Source of the DNA: Margaritifera margaritifera
Taxonomy: Eukaryota > Mollusca > Bivalvia > Unionida > Margaritiferidae
DNA length: 64,000 bases
Assembly (NCBI GenBank): GCA_029931535.1
Contig: JAQPZY010001579.1
Location: 2,532,501 to 2,596,500, forward strand
Direction of reading: 5' to 3'
Shown here piece after piece: positions 1-11,159 of this stretch (positions within the stretch are counted from its first letter, which is position 1; each line of letters opens with the position of its first letter). A model generated the notes under the pieces. That model saw nothing but the letters and a program-made list of their open reading frames with translations. It searched no databases and had not been told where the DNA came from. The position numbers and the translations under genes are program-made.

Positions 1-90
1 TAACAAGAACTGTTTTATAAGGAAGGGCCTTATAGTGAGTGGTGTATCATATGTACTTATGTGGGATAGGGGAATCCTATGCAAAGGGTC

Positions 91-141
91 ATAAATTGTG
101 GGCAGAAATGAAGATTTGCCAAGTTCCTGCCCACAAATTAT
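91..141. repeat. Short inverted repeat (15-bp arms)
   Basis: ATAAATTGTGGGCAG at 91-105 pairs with CTGCCCACAAATTAT at 127-141, leaving a 21-nt loop. It lies in SEM1 intron 2. It may be a degenerate MITE; no target duplication is seen. Confidence 0.5.
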
Positions 142-344
142 ACCATGGATACAATCAGAATGCTAATATGACATCATGTGAGAAAGGAAAATGGTACAAG
201 TAGGATTGAGAAATCCTGCATGGGTGTTCAAAACTGGAAAATAATGTCCTACATGTGAATATGAGAAAGAATATTGTGGTCCATGTTGCCTTTTATAGAC
301 AGGATTCACCGTAAGTATGAAGTATTTATGATAGATGATCTTAC

Positions 345-441
345 CTTAGTTGAACAGAAAAATCATCCTCTATATTGTCATCATCCCAGTTGTCTTCCCA
401 CACATTTGTATCATCTTTGTCCTCATCCTCTCCCTCCCAAT
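345..441 (-). CDS. SEM1: SEM1/DSS1 coding exon 2
   Basis: Internal exon of the 26S proteasome lid subunit SEM1 (DSS1, Rpn15), which also binds BRCA2 and TREX-2-type PCI complexes. The minus strand reads an acceptor TATATTGCAG, 97 coding bases, then a donor GTAAGA. It completes a codon with 2 nt, encodes 31 residues and ends with 2 nt of an Arg codon. The peptide contains [10 protein letters not shown] and [14 protein letters not shown], the second acidic-aromatic binding segment that is nearly invariant in the family, followed by SVQL. The phase joins exactly to the exon at 9611-9509. The final exon, expected to encode about 13-15 residues (the AELEKHGYK-like C-terminal helix), is not in the window and must lie before position 1. 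The identification rests on near-identity to vertebrate SEM1 over this segment. Confidence 0.95.
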
Positions 442-2054
442 CTGCAATATAATATGCAGTATGTATATACATGTATTTCTTCAAGAAATCAGAATCTGTA
501 TGAAAGTCTTCACATGCAAATATTTTCAAGCAAGTCCTAATTTTGCTGAGATACAAATTTGGTTTATATCCTTATGGCAACCATCAAATTTAATTTGGAA
601 TACAAACTGTTTTTTTTTTTTTTATAGCACTTACCTCTGTAAGAACTAAAGGTATATCTGTATCTTTTTCTTCAAAAATATAAAGATTAATTTCCAGATT
701 TATTTTGCAAGATGCTACATTAATGTACATATTATTCAAAGTTAAGGATGGTATACCAAGAAGTCAGGGTCTTTTACCACCTTGAATTTAGCATGCTTTT
801 CTAACAGAACATCAACAATACTGCACTCAATCGCTATAAACTGCCCTGCTGACCATGTCAATTATCTGTGTTTATGGGTCATACTTCATTCAACAGAGGT
901 GAAAAATATGACCATATTATAGCTAGCATTAGTGAATTCAATGGATTAACTTCAAATAACAACTGAATCTCGTCTTATAGCTAGTGCAGCTCATGTGAAG
1001 TGATGCTTACAAAGCAATAACTCTTATGATTATGTATATCAGTATATTAAAAGTCCAGTGTGTATGCTTTGAAAAGTTTGTCTACATAGTGAAACAGGAA
1101 CAGAGCTGACTCTTAGAAAAAGTCCAAGACCTTCAATCAAACGAATTAGACTGATCTTCATCTCTAACTATTTACAAATCAGTATAACAGTTTGGAATAA
1201 ACAAATGGTAATTTATAAAGACTTTTATTAACAAGAAATCATACAATATTCTCTGCATGCAGTATAGATTCTTTTGCATTGGCTAAGGATGTGCAACACT
1301 GCAGCATGTGAAATCTCCATGGTATCAGACAGACTACACCTGCTGTCACAAGAAATCAGCTGCACTTGCTACAGTGGACCATCACTATAAGGTCACTGCC
1401 TCTCTTAAAACATGGGTATGGTGATGGATCCCATTAAATTGTTTTAATTTGGTTTTATCATTTAGTCTTTGACTGGTGAGAGCTAGTTATAATCCAATTT
1501 CACAATTAAATACCCTATTTTTGTATTCTTGTGCGCTATAATAATTATGATTTGGCTTTGTTGGAACATCCCTCAGTATAAGGCTCCCTCACTTATAACA
1601 GGTCACTTTTATGAACAGAATCATAAAGAGGGAACACTGTACTTTTGGCTTTACCTATTTTATATTATAGATTGGGTACCAACATCCAAGACTGCCCAAC
1701 ATATGCAGGCTCATGCGACTGTGTGAAGAGGAGGAAAACTTCACTTTGAACCACTTAACTTCAGTGTGTTTTACTGACAGGGGTGAAGATAAAGTCACTC
1801 TCTTCTTATCCGATTCTGCATTTACTTGCCATGTAATGATGTTTCAGAGACCTGTACAGCTGACACAGATAACATGTGGCTTTATTTGTTTAGATAACTG
1901 CTTTACAATTGGACTAATTAAGTGACTTTGATAGGGATGTGAAAAAGTGCCTACAGTCAAATACATAGCTTGTGAAATGATTCAGTGTTGCACATTGAAT
2001 GCAGACTCAGTTTGTTGTCCTATGTCCCCCAAATCTTGACCCTGAGCATTCCCG

Positions 2055-2520
2055 TTAGTGTAATGTATTTTTGAGGATAAAGTCACCCCTATGGTGAGGA
2101 AGATTTAATCTATTTTGAGGTTGAACTAATGACAAAAGATAATAAATTCATGAAAATATACAAATTGTCATTTAATTAATGATCTGTTAATTAGGAAAGA
2201 AAAGTAATTTGGAAAATATAGCTATTTATTATAATAAATGCTCGTAGATAATTAGTGTACACTAAAGTTAAATGAGAGCAAGATCCAGAATGGAAAATTC
2301 CATGGTGCAGCTCACTTCAGGTTAACCAGATATTCAAACATGAGTTGCTTGAGCACATGATAAAACTTGTATTGCAATAATGTAAGTGTACAAGGAAAAT
2401 ATGATAGTACAGTGCAGACCACAAAGTTAAGGTGGCAAAACTGTTGAAGCAAATAAGATTATCTCATTTTTATAGCACTATTAGTGCATTATGTACTATT
2501 AATTTCCTTTGTCCCTTTAA
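2055..2520. repeat. Dispersed repeat family A, copy 1
   Basis: About 465 bp is closely similar, in the same orientation, to 31555-32015. Shared blocks include TAAAGTCACCCCTA, GAGCACATGATAAAACTT and CAGTGCAGACCACAAAGTTA. An upstream block containing CTATGTCCCCCAAATCTTGA is also shared (2018-2040 here, about 31293-31315 in the second copy), but the gap to the main block is about 36 bp here and about 240 bp there. It is an interspersed repeat of unknown class. Confidence 0.75.
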
Positions 2521-3039
2521 AATGTGGTTTGTCCCACAAATTTGGAGGGAGGTGGACACATTGTCCCCTGCCCTTGGGATCCTATGTGCAACACTGTAAA
2601 ATGTGAACAATTTAAATCTGAATGTTGACATTTGAAAAGGAAATTTGCCATGAATCATCAAAGTATACCATATTGGAATCATCACAGGAGTTGGAAGTTT
2701 AATCTATAAAAAAATATTATGAAAAGTTTTTTTTATGGACAAAATGCCAAACTCTTGTGGCATCATCTTATTCGACAAGTACAACTTCTTGCATTTTTTT
2801 ATTATGATGGAAATTAGGAAATTATTCTAAATAACATTAATGTAAGGGCTGTAACTGTCAAGGTGTCAATAAAAAGTTGGTTAGATATTACGTGTTTGGT
2901 TTGTCCTAAATAGTGCTACAAAACTAAAGGCATTCTGAAAATTGGGAAAGTGAAAAAGCAATGAAGTCAAATAATGCATTGAATCAGACTGATTTTAATT
3001 GTTACTGTATATACTCGTGTATAAGCTGGGTCTAAATGC

Positions 3040-3106
3040 AAACAACATAAACCCTGATCTGCCGTCTAATAATGCACCTGCAGATCAGGGTCTATGCTGT
3101 TTGTTT
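3040..3106. repeat. Hairpin-type inverted repeat
   Basis: The arm with AAACAACATAAACCCTGATC (from about 3040) pairs with the arm GATCAGGGTCTATGCTGTTT (about 3083-3102) around a short loop. One or two mismatches occur. It looks like a small palindromic MITE. Confidence 0.6.
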
Positions 3107-3359
3107 TACTGATTAGTCCTTACAAACTTCGTAGACCAGATTTACCTTTTCATATGGGATACGATTCCAGTCATGTGTTCACTAATTTCCATCTACCACT
3201 TCACTGCGGTGTGCATTTAACCGTGTAATACGTCATTATTTTATATGTACTCTTTTGAAAAGAAGGAAATAAAGGTAGAAGGTACACAAATGCTACTTCA
3301 TGCAGTGACAGCATGAGTTTAAAAAAAAAAAGAGCTGGTAACAATTCAATTAAAAAATT

Positions 3360-3690
3360 TAGTTTAAACATGCAGAGATCAAAATGGCCATCAGTACTGA
3401 AGAGGCAAGCGATGGCAGTGATGTGCTTGCTGAATCAATTTAAAATATAAACAATTTCGTGTGGAACATTGACATTTTAGGCAGTGGGGATGGTTATCTT
3501 TACTTCATCAAAATGAAAATTTGATTTAAAACACGAGTTTTAACATGCTGAGATCAACATAGCAGACAGCACTAAAGCAGCAAGTGATGGCAGTGATGTG
3601 GATGCTGATTTTGATGAAAATAAAGACAATTTTGTGGAGGAAATTGAAGTTTTAGACAGTGCAGATTGTGATCTTGACTTCAACTAAATG
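3360..3690 (+). repeat. Two-copy ~175-bp repeat with acidic N-terminal coding scrap
   Basis: Two diverged tandem copies (about 3360-3520 and 3535-3690) share TTTAAACATGC, GATGGCAGTGATGTG and a Met/Ile-start acidic reading frame (ASDGSDVDADFDEN in the second copy). Immediately downstream (about 3710-3815) a frame reads VWTVENFTAHKVCPYT after an acidic stretch. This resembles the N-terminal region of piggyBac-derived transposases, but I cannot confirm the family. Reading frames are broken. Confidence 0.35.
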
Positions 3691-4139
3691 AACAGAGATG
3701 ATGATAACTGGCATTTTTTACTTGGATATTGATGATGAAGAAGAAATTGATGGTTTTCAAGCTGTCTGGACAGTTGAGAATTTCACTGCTCACAAAGTTT
3801 GCCCATATACTGATGTTGGATGTGTGCATAATACATACATGTGATAAAAATGAGGGGTCAGCTTGGACAAAGATGGAGATTTGCAAAATTTGGTCAGGAG
3901 TTTTGACCTCAAAAGAGGGAGGTTTATCATTGACCCAATTTTTAGCGTGCAAATGGCCAAAAATTACTACTATTGAACAAATTTCCATATTTTTAATATT
4001 AAAATATGCAATTCAGTTCTTTCACATTAACTTGTTGCCTTTCACACTCTCCATATATGTAACACAGCATTTTTAGCATTTCTTAAAAGATCATTGCCTG
4101 GATTATATTGGTAGCAGTCCTTATCATTGTTCATCTTAA

Positions 4140-4515
4140 CACTTAAAAGATTATGTACTGTCACTTGATCCAGGTTTCCTCGAGTCAGCCTGAATTTTCC
4201 TCAGAATGGAAAATGTCCTTTCAGTGCCTGCATTGGAATGTGGCAATGTCAATACAACTCTGCTGAGTTCACCAAGAAGTTTAAATTGTTTCCTGCCTGT
4301 GGGTAGAATCAGATTGCCAACTGTCTGCCAAAACTGCTCAAGACTGGTACTGTCTCTTCCGAATTTGGGAAGTTCTTATTTGGGAGTCAGAATGTAATCC
4401 TGAATTTCATCTTTCAGTGCAGTTCTCTCACTCTGGGTTAACATCATGAACCTCTCATGAATTGGCCCAAGGGAGATTTCTCTCACTGAAATATTATAGA
4501 ATCTGTTGCAGTGGT
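4140..4515 (-). pseudogene. hAT-family transposase C-terminal remnant
   Basis: Read on the minus strand, this stretch encodes EQFWQTVGNLIL, then VVLTLPHSNAGTERTFSILR and KIQADSRK, before a stop near 4147. The pattern Leu-Pro-His/Ser-x-Ser-Asn-Ala-x-x-Glu-Arg-x-Phe-Ser is the dimerisation (hATC) signature found at the C-terminus of hAT transposases and domesticated ZBED-like proteins. At least one in-frame stop (after ILTPK) and frame changes upstream show that it is dead. Only the last 120 or so residues are visible; the RNase H-like catalytic core is missing. It lies in SEM1 intron 1, on the same strand as SEM1. Confidence 0.65.
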
Positions 4516-5269
4516 TTCATAAGGCTTAGCGAAATTTTCCTTTTAATGGTACCTATCACTGTTTTCAATTTCCATTTAGCAGTGCAGACCTATAATATTT
4601 TTTATTGTTCATCCATCAATAGCTGATAATTATCTGTATTGATCATAGGAGATACAAAAACCTACCTAATTGGATTAGTGATTATTTATTGTACTCCCAA
4701 GCATCTAATGTTGTTTTAATGTCAGTAAGATTGTCCACATGAAGCACTGATGCATACATTAATGATTAGACTATCACATCCTTTGTGACTTTAAGAGTAA
4801 TTAGTATCCATAATATTCATATTATCATTCATATTCATATTATTATTATACAATTATGATTATGATTTCTTATGAACAATAAATAGTTACACTTTAGTAA
4901 TACTTACGTGAATATTTTATCCAAGCATGCACAGATGAATTCTGCTGATCCAATGTTACAGGTTGGTATTCCAAGGAATCTTGTTCATTTCCTGTTTACA
5001 TCTTTGTCTAAAACACGAACTAAGACTGTCAGCATTTTATTATCCCCTTTATCGGGTTTCTGCATGACGCGTGGTCATTCTTGCCACCGTAACAGACTTT
5101 AAAATCAGCTTTACAGAAAGAGCAGAATGCATATTCATGTCCCTTTGAACTCAATTACAATCACTGAAATTCCTGTTTCCATCCATCACTGAATTTCATG
5201 TGATATTTCGCTTAGACATCTTGACGAACTTTAAAGACCAAAGTTGAACCGAGCCAGTTTTATGCCACT

Positions 5270-5500
5270 TGAGCTCTTGAGTAATCCAACCATAATCAAT
5301 TAATATCTTTAATCCTGTCAAAATTACTTTATATCAAACATAGTATAGACTCTAATTCATCTTGACAACTTTAAGCACCTAAGCAGTACATACCTTGCAG
5401 ACAGAATCAAAGTAATGTTTATTGTTTCATTCTGCTTGAGCTTTTCAGCAACCCAGCCATAATCAATAATCGTCTTTAATCCTTTCCAAAATACTTCTAC
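5270..5500. repeat. Two-copy ~167-bp repeat
   Basis: CTTGAGCTCTTGAGTAATCC with AACCATAATCAAT at about 5270-5332 recurs, diverged, as CTTGAGCTTTTCAGCAACCC with CAGCCATAATCAAT at about 5437-5500. Both are followed by TCTTTAATCCT. The function is unknown. Confidence 0.55.
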
Positions 5501-6439
5501 TCACACATAACATAATCCACCTCGATAAATTTCAAATTAAGCCAGTTGACCATACCAACAGGATGAAATTATTAAATACACTGACTTGCCCTGCTTAAGC
5601 CAGTTCAGTCATGTGATCATAGGCAGCATTACCGTAAATATACTACACTGGAGCCAGAATGTGAAAAAAAAGACAAATAAAATTTTCAATAATAATTTTA
5701 AGTACGCGGGAGATTTCAGTGAGTGACGGGAGACACCCTAAACTCGGGAGAAAAACCCTCCTGTGTGTGAGGTTCACATGTATGATAATATTATGAAATT
5801 TTACTGCATTCTTGGAAATGGACCAAAATAAACTCAACAAAACTCAGTTATTTTTACATTAGAATTGATTGTGGAATAAAAATACTGAAACAAAATAAAC
5901 AGCTTTGTTGACTTTCCAGTAAGGATCTGTTCTGCTTGCTCTCCAATCCTCATGCAAGTAAATATAATAAAATTGCAATAACCTTTGACTATCTTGATGG
6001 ATTTTTATTATTTTTTCACCATCTTAAACGGCATAAAATTCCCCCCATTTAATACTTACATATAGGCGGTAAAATGAATATTGCAGATAGAAAAATTGCA
6101 TTGAAAGTAAGTTCTAAAAAATATGTAAAGCATGTTTTTTTAGTTTACATAACTTTTATTTCAACTGAATTTTATACTTTTGAAACTTCTGAATGAAAAG
6201 ATATATGACTTTAAAGAAAATGTTATGCTTTTTAAAATGGTATATAACTTTGAAAAATTAATTGAAAAACTTGTCCTGTAAAGCCAGATTGACCAACGTC
6301 ACAGCATTCTCTCATGCTGATACACCACTGACTTAACAAATTTCCAGTTCAACACAACTGCCGGTTTGATTTGGCTTCAGTATGAAAAGGGTTAATACTA
6401 CAATGTAAACTTTGACCCTGATATGTATGATGGGGACTG

Positions 6440-6610
6440 GGATCAACTCACCATACATATCTGGGTTGACGTCTTCCATTATACTATATAGTTGGCTCCA
6501 CACAGCATCGCAAATGATATCCGCATCTGTTTCTCATTGAATTTTCACATCAGCATCTTGAAATGTAGCTAAGATGACCGAATTCATTTTGTGCAAGAAT
6601 GATTTAAATA
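6440..6610 (-). other. Exon-like block, inverted relative of 9250-9390
   Basis: On the minus strand a frame reads NSVILATFQDADVKIQ, a TGA, then ETDADIICDAVWSQLY and onward to NPDMY, followed by a donor-like GGTGAGT. The plus strand at 9250-9390 has the same layout, including a TGA at the same codon. A further inverted repeat (CCCTGATATGTATG against CATACATATCTGGG) lies at about 6417-6468. It may be a repeat derived from a coding exon; I do not recognise the protein. Confidence 0.4.
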
Positions 6611-7389
6611 TAATTTGTATTTATATACAGCGCAACAACATTCATTCGATAGATGCTGAAAAAGAGTGGTCTGTGTACATGTAATCCACCATGTTCATCC
6701 CAGATTTGTGGAGGAGTCCATTTTTGATACAGCACTGAGTCTTATGGGAAACATCTTGTGTAACAGGTAAACAAACATCATCTGCATTGACTACAGTTTT
6801 CTTTAATTAGCATTCTACTTTCACTTAAAATGTCAATGTCAACAACAAAAACAACCAAAGCAAAAATTGCCTACAAATTAATGTAATCAACCTTTGAATC
6901 GGAAGAAATGCTTAGTAAGTACCTTTGGATAATAATAATAATAATAAAAATAACAATTATGAAAAGTTTCCTGCTGATCTATTTCATTTGTTCCCTATCT
7001 TAAACAATATTTTAAAGGATTGCTGAATTGCTTGACTTCTGTGTATTGTTTGTGCTTTTTCAAAAGGTAAATCATTTTTTATTTATTTATCTGAATCTGT
7101 ATATTTATTTTCAACACCCATATTTAAGAGTTCGGATTGGATGTCGAACTTGGTCTTTCCAAGATTTCCAAATATCTGTTCTTGGCCAGTAGAATGCCAC
7201 TACCTTTGAATTCATTTAATGCTGAAAGGAACTGCAAGAATTTTGATATTCTTCATTAATGGTAGGTTTATAAAGGTAAAATATTGTTTTCAAACATGTA
7301 ACCTGCACTACTTACAAAGCATGGAGAGTATTACATTATCAACTGGCACATTATCTTTGTCAATTGTAATGTAAAAGGATTTATTAAAA

Positions 7390-8760
7390 ATGTAGGAATA
7401 TATATATGACACAAAAATTGATAACGGAGCAAATTCAAAATGGTTTCCCAATGTTTCAAGCTAAACAAGCTCTTCGTCAAGGGAATAAACAACTTACATA
7501 CACAAAAACAAACACTAAACACAAAATCTAGGAAAAATTCTGGACTCCTACATTTTAGAATCACTAGGGGAATTTACAACAAGAGATATCAAAATGAAAA
7601 GTTGTGTAACAATAATAAGCGAGCGAGTTATTGTGTCTATCAAATAGAGAACCAACATGTTTTGACTAAATTCCAGGTTGTGAACAAAAGAAGGCAACAC
7701 AGCGTAGTGACAAATGAATGCCATCTACAAGATTTGCTAAAGAAATTATATCCCAGTATAGTTACGCATGGAGGTTCTAAAGGAAAGAGAATTGTGTAGT
7801 GGGATAATGGACAAGATCAATAATAAAAATATTAACAATGGCAATAAAATAATAAATGTAATTACTTGGGTAAATATTATTGCAAAAACTGTGTAGGCGT
7901 GAAAAACTGATGACTGGATGCAATTTTGATATGACTGCAATGGGAAGGTTACTTTTTTTATTTAGACCGAACTCACACGATTTTTCAACTGTAGTATCCA
8001 GTATCGTTCCTAATGCGTGTGTTCTATGTTGGTCCATGCCAGGTTTGATTCAATCAGTACGATTTTGAGGAACTTGACTGAATGTCCAGTCAAGTTGTAG
8101 TGGTTGGCGACATTTGCATTTTGTTGCGAATGTGGCTTTTGTGATTATTCATTCATTTTCTGAAATCAACAGTTTCCCAACATATTGATGGCACAGATCA
8201 TGCATGTCTGAAGATAGATTGCTTTCTTAGCTCAACATCCTAACTTCTGATCGATCGTGTAGCTAACTCCTGTTGTCGAACTTCTGAAAGATTCGGTTTT
8301 GGGCATATGTTTGCAAATTAGACAACGCTTGTCTCTGCAGCAGTTATGTTCCTGAATATGTGGTCTTGTTTGAAGTTATCTAGGCACATACCAGATGGTC
8401 CTTGAGACTTTTAGGTCAATGGCATGCAGCCATAGGAACTTCTTGAAACATACCCTTCATATGTTTGGACGATTCAGTATGGTGCCAATGCTTCTAAATG
8501 ATCTGTTGTAGGTATCGGGCATCTGGGTCGAAAGTTACCATGAAGGGGACATGCTTGTTGGTTTTCTTAGTTTTATATTTCAGGATGGCTCCTCTATTGA
8601 GGGGTCTAGTTTTGTTAATAGCCTCCTCAATGTAGCTCCTTCTCTATCCTCTCCTTGGAGAAAATTCTACACTTGTTGGCCAATTTAGAAGATTTAACAA
8701 GTACTGGGATTTAAGTTACCTTCAGCATTTGGATAGTCTTGGATTTCACCATTGACGGAA
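7390..8760 (-). pseudogene. Penelope-like retroelement remnant (linker plus GIY-YIG endonuclease region)
   Basis: Read from about 8720 downward on the minus strand, the order of fragments is: an RRSYIEEAINK block, KTKKTNKHVPFMVTFDPDA, a KHWHHTES block, PKSLKDHLVCA, then a Cys-containing block with RCLICKHM in one frame. Around 8090-7960 it reads NHYNLTGHSVKFLKIVLIES and ERYWILQLK. This order (VPFVTTF-like, KHW, LxDxLV, NxTGHS, YWIxxLxT) is characteristic of the region between the reverse transcriptase and the GIY-YIG nuclease end of Penelope-like elements. Several stops and frameshifts are present and the reverse transcriptase core is absent, so it is a 5'-truncated dead copy. The 3' side (7395-7480) carries a GACGAAGAGCTTG block. 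Inserted in SEM1 intron 1. Confidence 0.7.
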
Positions 8761-9138
8761 AGGTACATTCAGAACAACCTCTATTATAAAATTCAGCGCT
8801 GAATACAAGCAGACAATATAAAGCGAAGAAATGGATAATTTTATTGTGCCATAGTAAAATAAGCAATGTATAATTATAATTATCCAAATGTTAAATATAT
8901 CCAATATTTTATAGGTTTGGGAATGTTCTGTTCTTCAAAATCAGCCAATAAGTGTCAAATTTTCTCCAATATCATGAACTGAACAATGTCTGTTGAGATG
9001 TTTTGAAAATTGATCCATTCTTGATTACAGCTGGCATTCGTTTTTCATTTGGCGACGAAGACAGGACAAGCTAGCAGGGTTGGAAATACCGAGGTGTGAG
9101 AAATCGCGTCTTCCCTTGTGTTATATTGTTACATGTTG

Positions 9139-9155
9139 GACCCCCCCCCCCCCCT
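9139..9155. repeat. Poly-C tract
   Basis: An uninterrupted run of about 17 C between GTTGGA and TCCGGC. Length is likely uncertain in assembly. Confidence 0.85.
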
Positions 9156-9249
9156 CCGGCCCTCTAACCACTGGCCGATACTTTTAATTTCCTTTGTAAC
9201 AAGCCCCTGTGCCCCATTTCAGCATGTATTGAATGAGATGTGTTATGTC

Positions 9250-9390
9250 GGTCGACTATATTTGGTGTTGAAATAGTTCGTGCGCAAAACGAATAAAGTA
9301 CTTTTAGCTACTTTTAAAGACACCGACCTGAACATTCACTGAGCTACAGGCGCGGCTATCATTTGCGATGCTGTGCGGAACGAACCATAC
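9250..9390 (+). other. Exon-like block, inverted relative of 6440-6610
   Basis: The plus strand reads KVLLATFKDTDLNIH, TGA, ATGAAIICDAVRNEPY. The second half is almost identical in nucleotides to the minus strand at 6440-6610 (GCATCGCAAATGATA). The in-frame TGA is shared by both copies. The open frame does not extend into a recognisable gene. Confidence 0.4.
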
Positions 9391-9508
9391 AACATGCAAG
9401 AATACACCATTAGACTCAGTCCAATGACTCGACAATAAATGGATGATGAAACCTTATTTTAACTTGTGTTTTCTTTGCAATTATTTGCAGAAGGAAAATT
9501 ATATTAAC

Positions 9509-9611
9509 CATCTGCAGGAAATTCTTCAAATTCATCATCTTCTTCAAGAAGCCCTAAATCGGGTCTTTTTTCTTGTTTTTGGCTGTCTTCCTGTTTCTGT
9601 GGTTCTGCCAT
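9509..9611 (-). CDS. SEM1: SEM1/DSS1 coding exon 1 with start codon
   Basis: First coding exon. The ATG is at 9611-9609 on the minus strand, in GGCATGG context, followed by 34 codons plus 1 nt. After an N-terminal stretch rich in Gln, Glu and Lys (MAEPQKQEDSQKQEKRPD) comes GLLEEDDEFEEFPAD, the first conserved acidic binding motif of SEM1. The N-terminus is about ten residues longer than the human one. The donor reads GATG|GTTAAT, a weaker donor than GTAAGT, but the 1-nt phase fits the exon at 441-345 and yields the continuous conserved FPADDWEG junction. Together the two exons give 67 codons with no stop. The protein is intrinsically disordered and acidic, and acts in nucleus and cytosol as a peptide-like clasp on proteasome lid and PCI subunits. 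Confidence 0.95.
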
Positions 9612-9760
9612 GCCAAACAGTTTATGCACGTTTGCATGGAACGCAACTCTCAATATTCTGACTGGTTGGTTACTTCCGGAGGTTCAATTCATTATTATTA
9701 CAGATATCAACGGAACCGTCCGTCAAAGGGCAGCCCGGAAAAAGTGACTAAATATCAATT
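9612..9760 (-). promoter_or_regulatory. SEM1: Putative SEM1 promoter / 5' UTR
   Basis: This stretch lies directly upstream of the SEM1 start codon. It contains CTCCGGAAGT on the minus strand (plus-strand positions 9670-9679), an ETS-type site typical of TATA-less housekeeping promoters, and an octamer-like ATGCAAAC near 9630. No TATA box is obvious at a suitable distance. The assignment is by position and motif only; the transcription start is unknown. Confidence 0.4.
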
Positions 9761-9936
9761 TGTTACGCCGCTCATCAAGAAACGGCATATACTGTAAACA
9801 GGAAAAGAAAAGTATGACAAATGCAGCGTTAATTTTCTTCTCTTATAATATTTATTTTAAAAAAACGGTTGTATGTCTGTAAGTTTTCACGAGGTTGTTC
9901 TTGTTTTTGATATTATTATTGATGTTACCTGTTGGC

Positions 9937-9967
<31 letters not shown>

Positions 9968-10689
9968 TAAACAACAACCACAAAGAGGAATAGGACAGCG
10001 AAGAAGAAGAGTAATAAAACAAACATAAATGTAAGTGACTGTGAGAATGTCTTGCACAGACGTTGATTGTGTTATATTTATATGTTTGAAGATAAAATAT
10101 TTCAAAGCCTGTATTACATTATTTATTTGACGAGAGACTGATATAGACTATGCGCCATAATAAAAAAAAAAAAAAAAAAAAAGTTTTTCAATACAATTTT
10201 CGAAACTGGAGAGGGAAAAAAAAGCTACATGTATTTTATACCAAATACTGAGTCACCTCATTTTCGTTTTTGTCTACCTCGTTAAATTGTGTTAAAAATC
10301 TTATTTCGTATCTATGTTTACTTTATTATTTTTTCCTTGCTGAAACATCATAACAGCACTATGATATTATTAATACATATAATAAATACAAATGATGTAT
10401 AACATTCATACCCATGCCTCTCATAAAAATTATAGCAATGAAGATGTACGGAAAACATCCACCAGAAATACAGTCCTTTGAAGAGGAAAAATAAAAAAAA
10501 AAAAAAAAATAATCTCTGTGTAATTTTTTTTTAAAGACGCCATCTCTGACTGTGAGACGCCAGTCCAACAAAATATCAAGCTAATACCCGCCCACCCCAA
10601 CCCCCACTTTAATTAAAATATATGGATATCTTAATTAAGATATACTAAAAGCATACGTAGGAAGACCCTTCCTTTATAATATAAGTAGT

Positions 10690-10950
10690 ATATGGGGTCA
10701 GTTTGGGGACTATGTTGTCACATCGAGATGTGGAAATTTAGCATTACGGAAACGTCCCTATGGGGAATGAACCTAACGGTTGTCACTATGATGATGTATG
10801 GAAATATAATATTAAATATATCTGGGAACCTATGGAAATTTGGCATTACGGATGTTACTGTGGGGACCTATTCAAAATTTAGCATGATGGTTATGAAAGA
10901 AAGACTGGGTCACTTTGGGGACTTATGGAAAATTAAACATGACGATTGGC
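10690..10950 (+). repeat. Degenerate ~75-bp tandem repeat
   Basis: Three to four diverged units share the order GGGGAC, CTATGG, AAATTTAGCAT, TACGGA or GATGGT. The long open frame over it (10692-11219, 175 codons, beginning MGSVWGLCCHIEM) is mainly a by-product of the repeat. Its second half runs into sequence next to the reverse-transcriptase remnant. I do not support it as a gene. Confidence 0.5.
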
Positions 10951-11159
10951 ATGAACAGACAAATATAGTAGGGCGGGGAAAATATACATACACATACAAA
11001 AAGATTATGACAGACAAACATTGCGACAGACCCATATTTGTCGTGACTGATAAACAGAAGTACGCATACAAAGGGAAGCGGGGTAGCTCACATACTTATA
11101 CTTCAAATTCAAAATCAAGTCTCGAATCTAAAATTAAAAATAGTATTTCTTCACACATA

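Larger units (their letters stand above)
442..9508 (-). other. SEM1: SEM1 intron 1 (9.07 kb)
   Basis: This intron separates the two SEM1 coding exons, from GTTAAT at the 9508 end to TTGCAG at the 442 end. It holds a hAT transposase remnant (4140-4515), a Penelope-like remnant (7390-8760), duplicated piggyBac-like N-terminal scraps (3360-3690), two-copy repeats and an inverted exon-like pair (6440-6610 and 9250-9390). In 442-1950, 2520-3000, 4600-5250, 5510-6430, 6620-7380 and 8770-9130 I see only AT-rich sequence with short simple repeats and no supportable gene. Confidence 0.85.

Noticed and set aside
7440..7799. A 119-codon plus-strand open frame
   Set aside because: It starts in what looks like the 3' end of the minus-strand Penelope-like remnant, and its peptide shows no recognisable domain.
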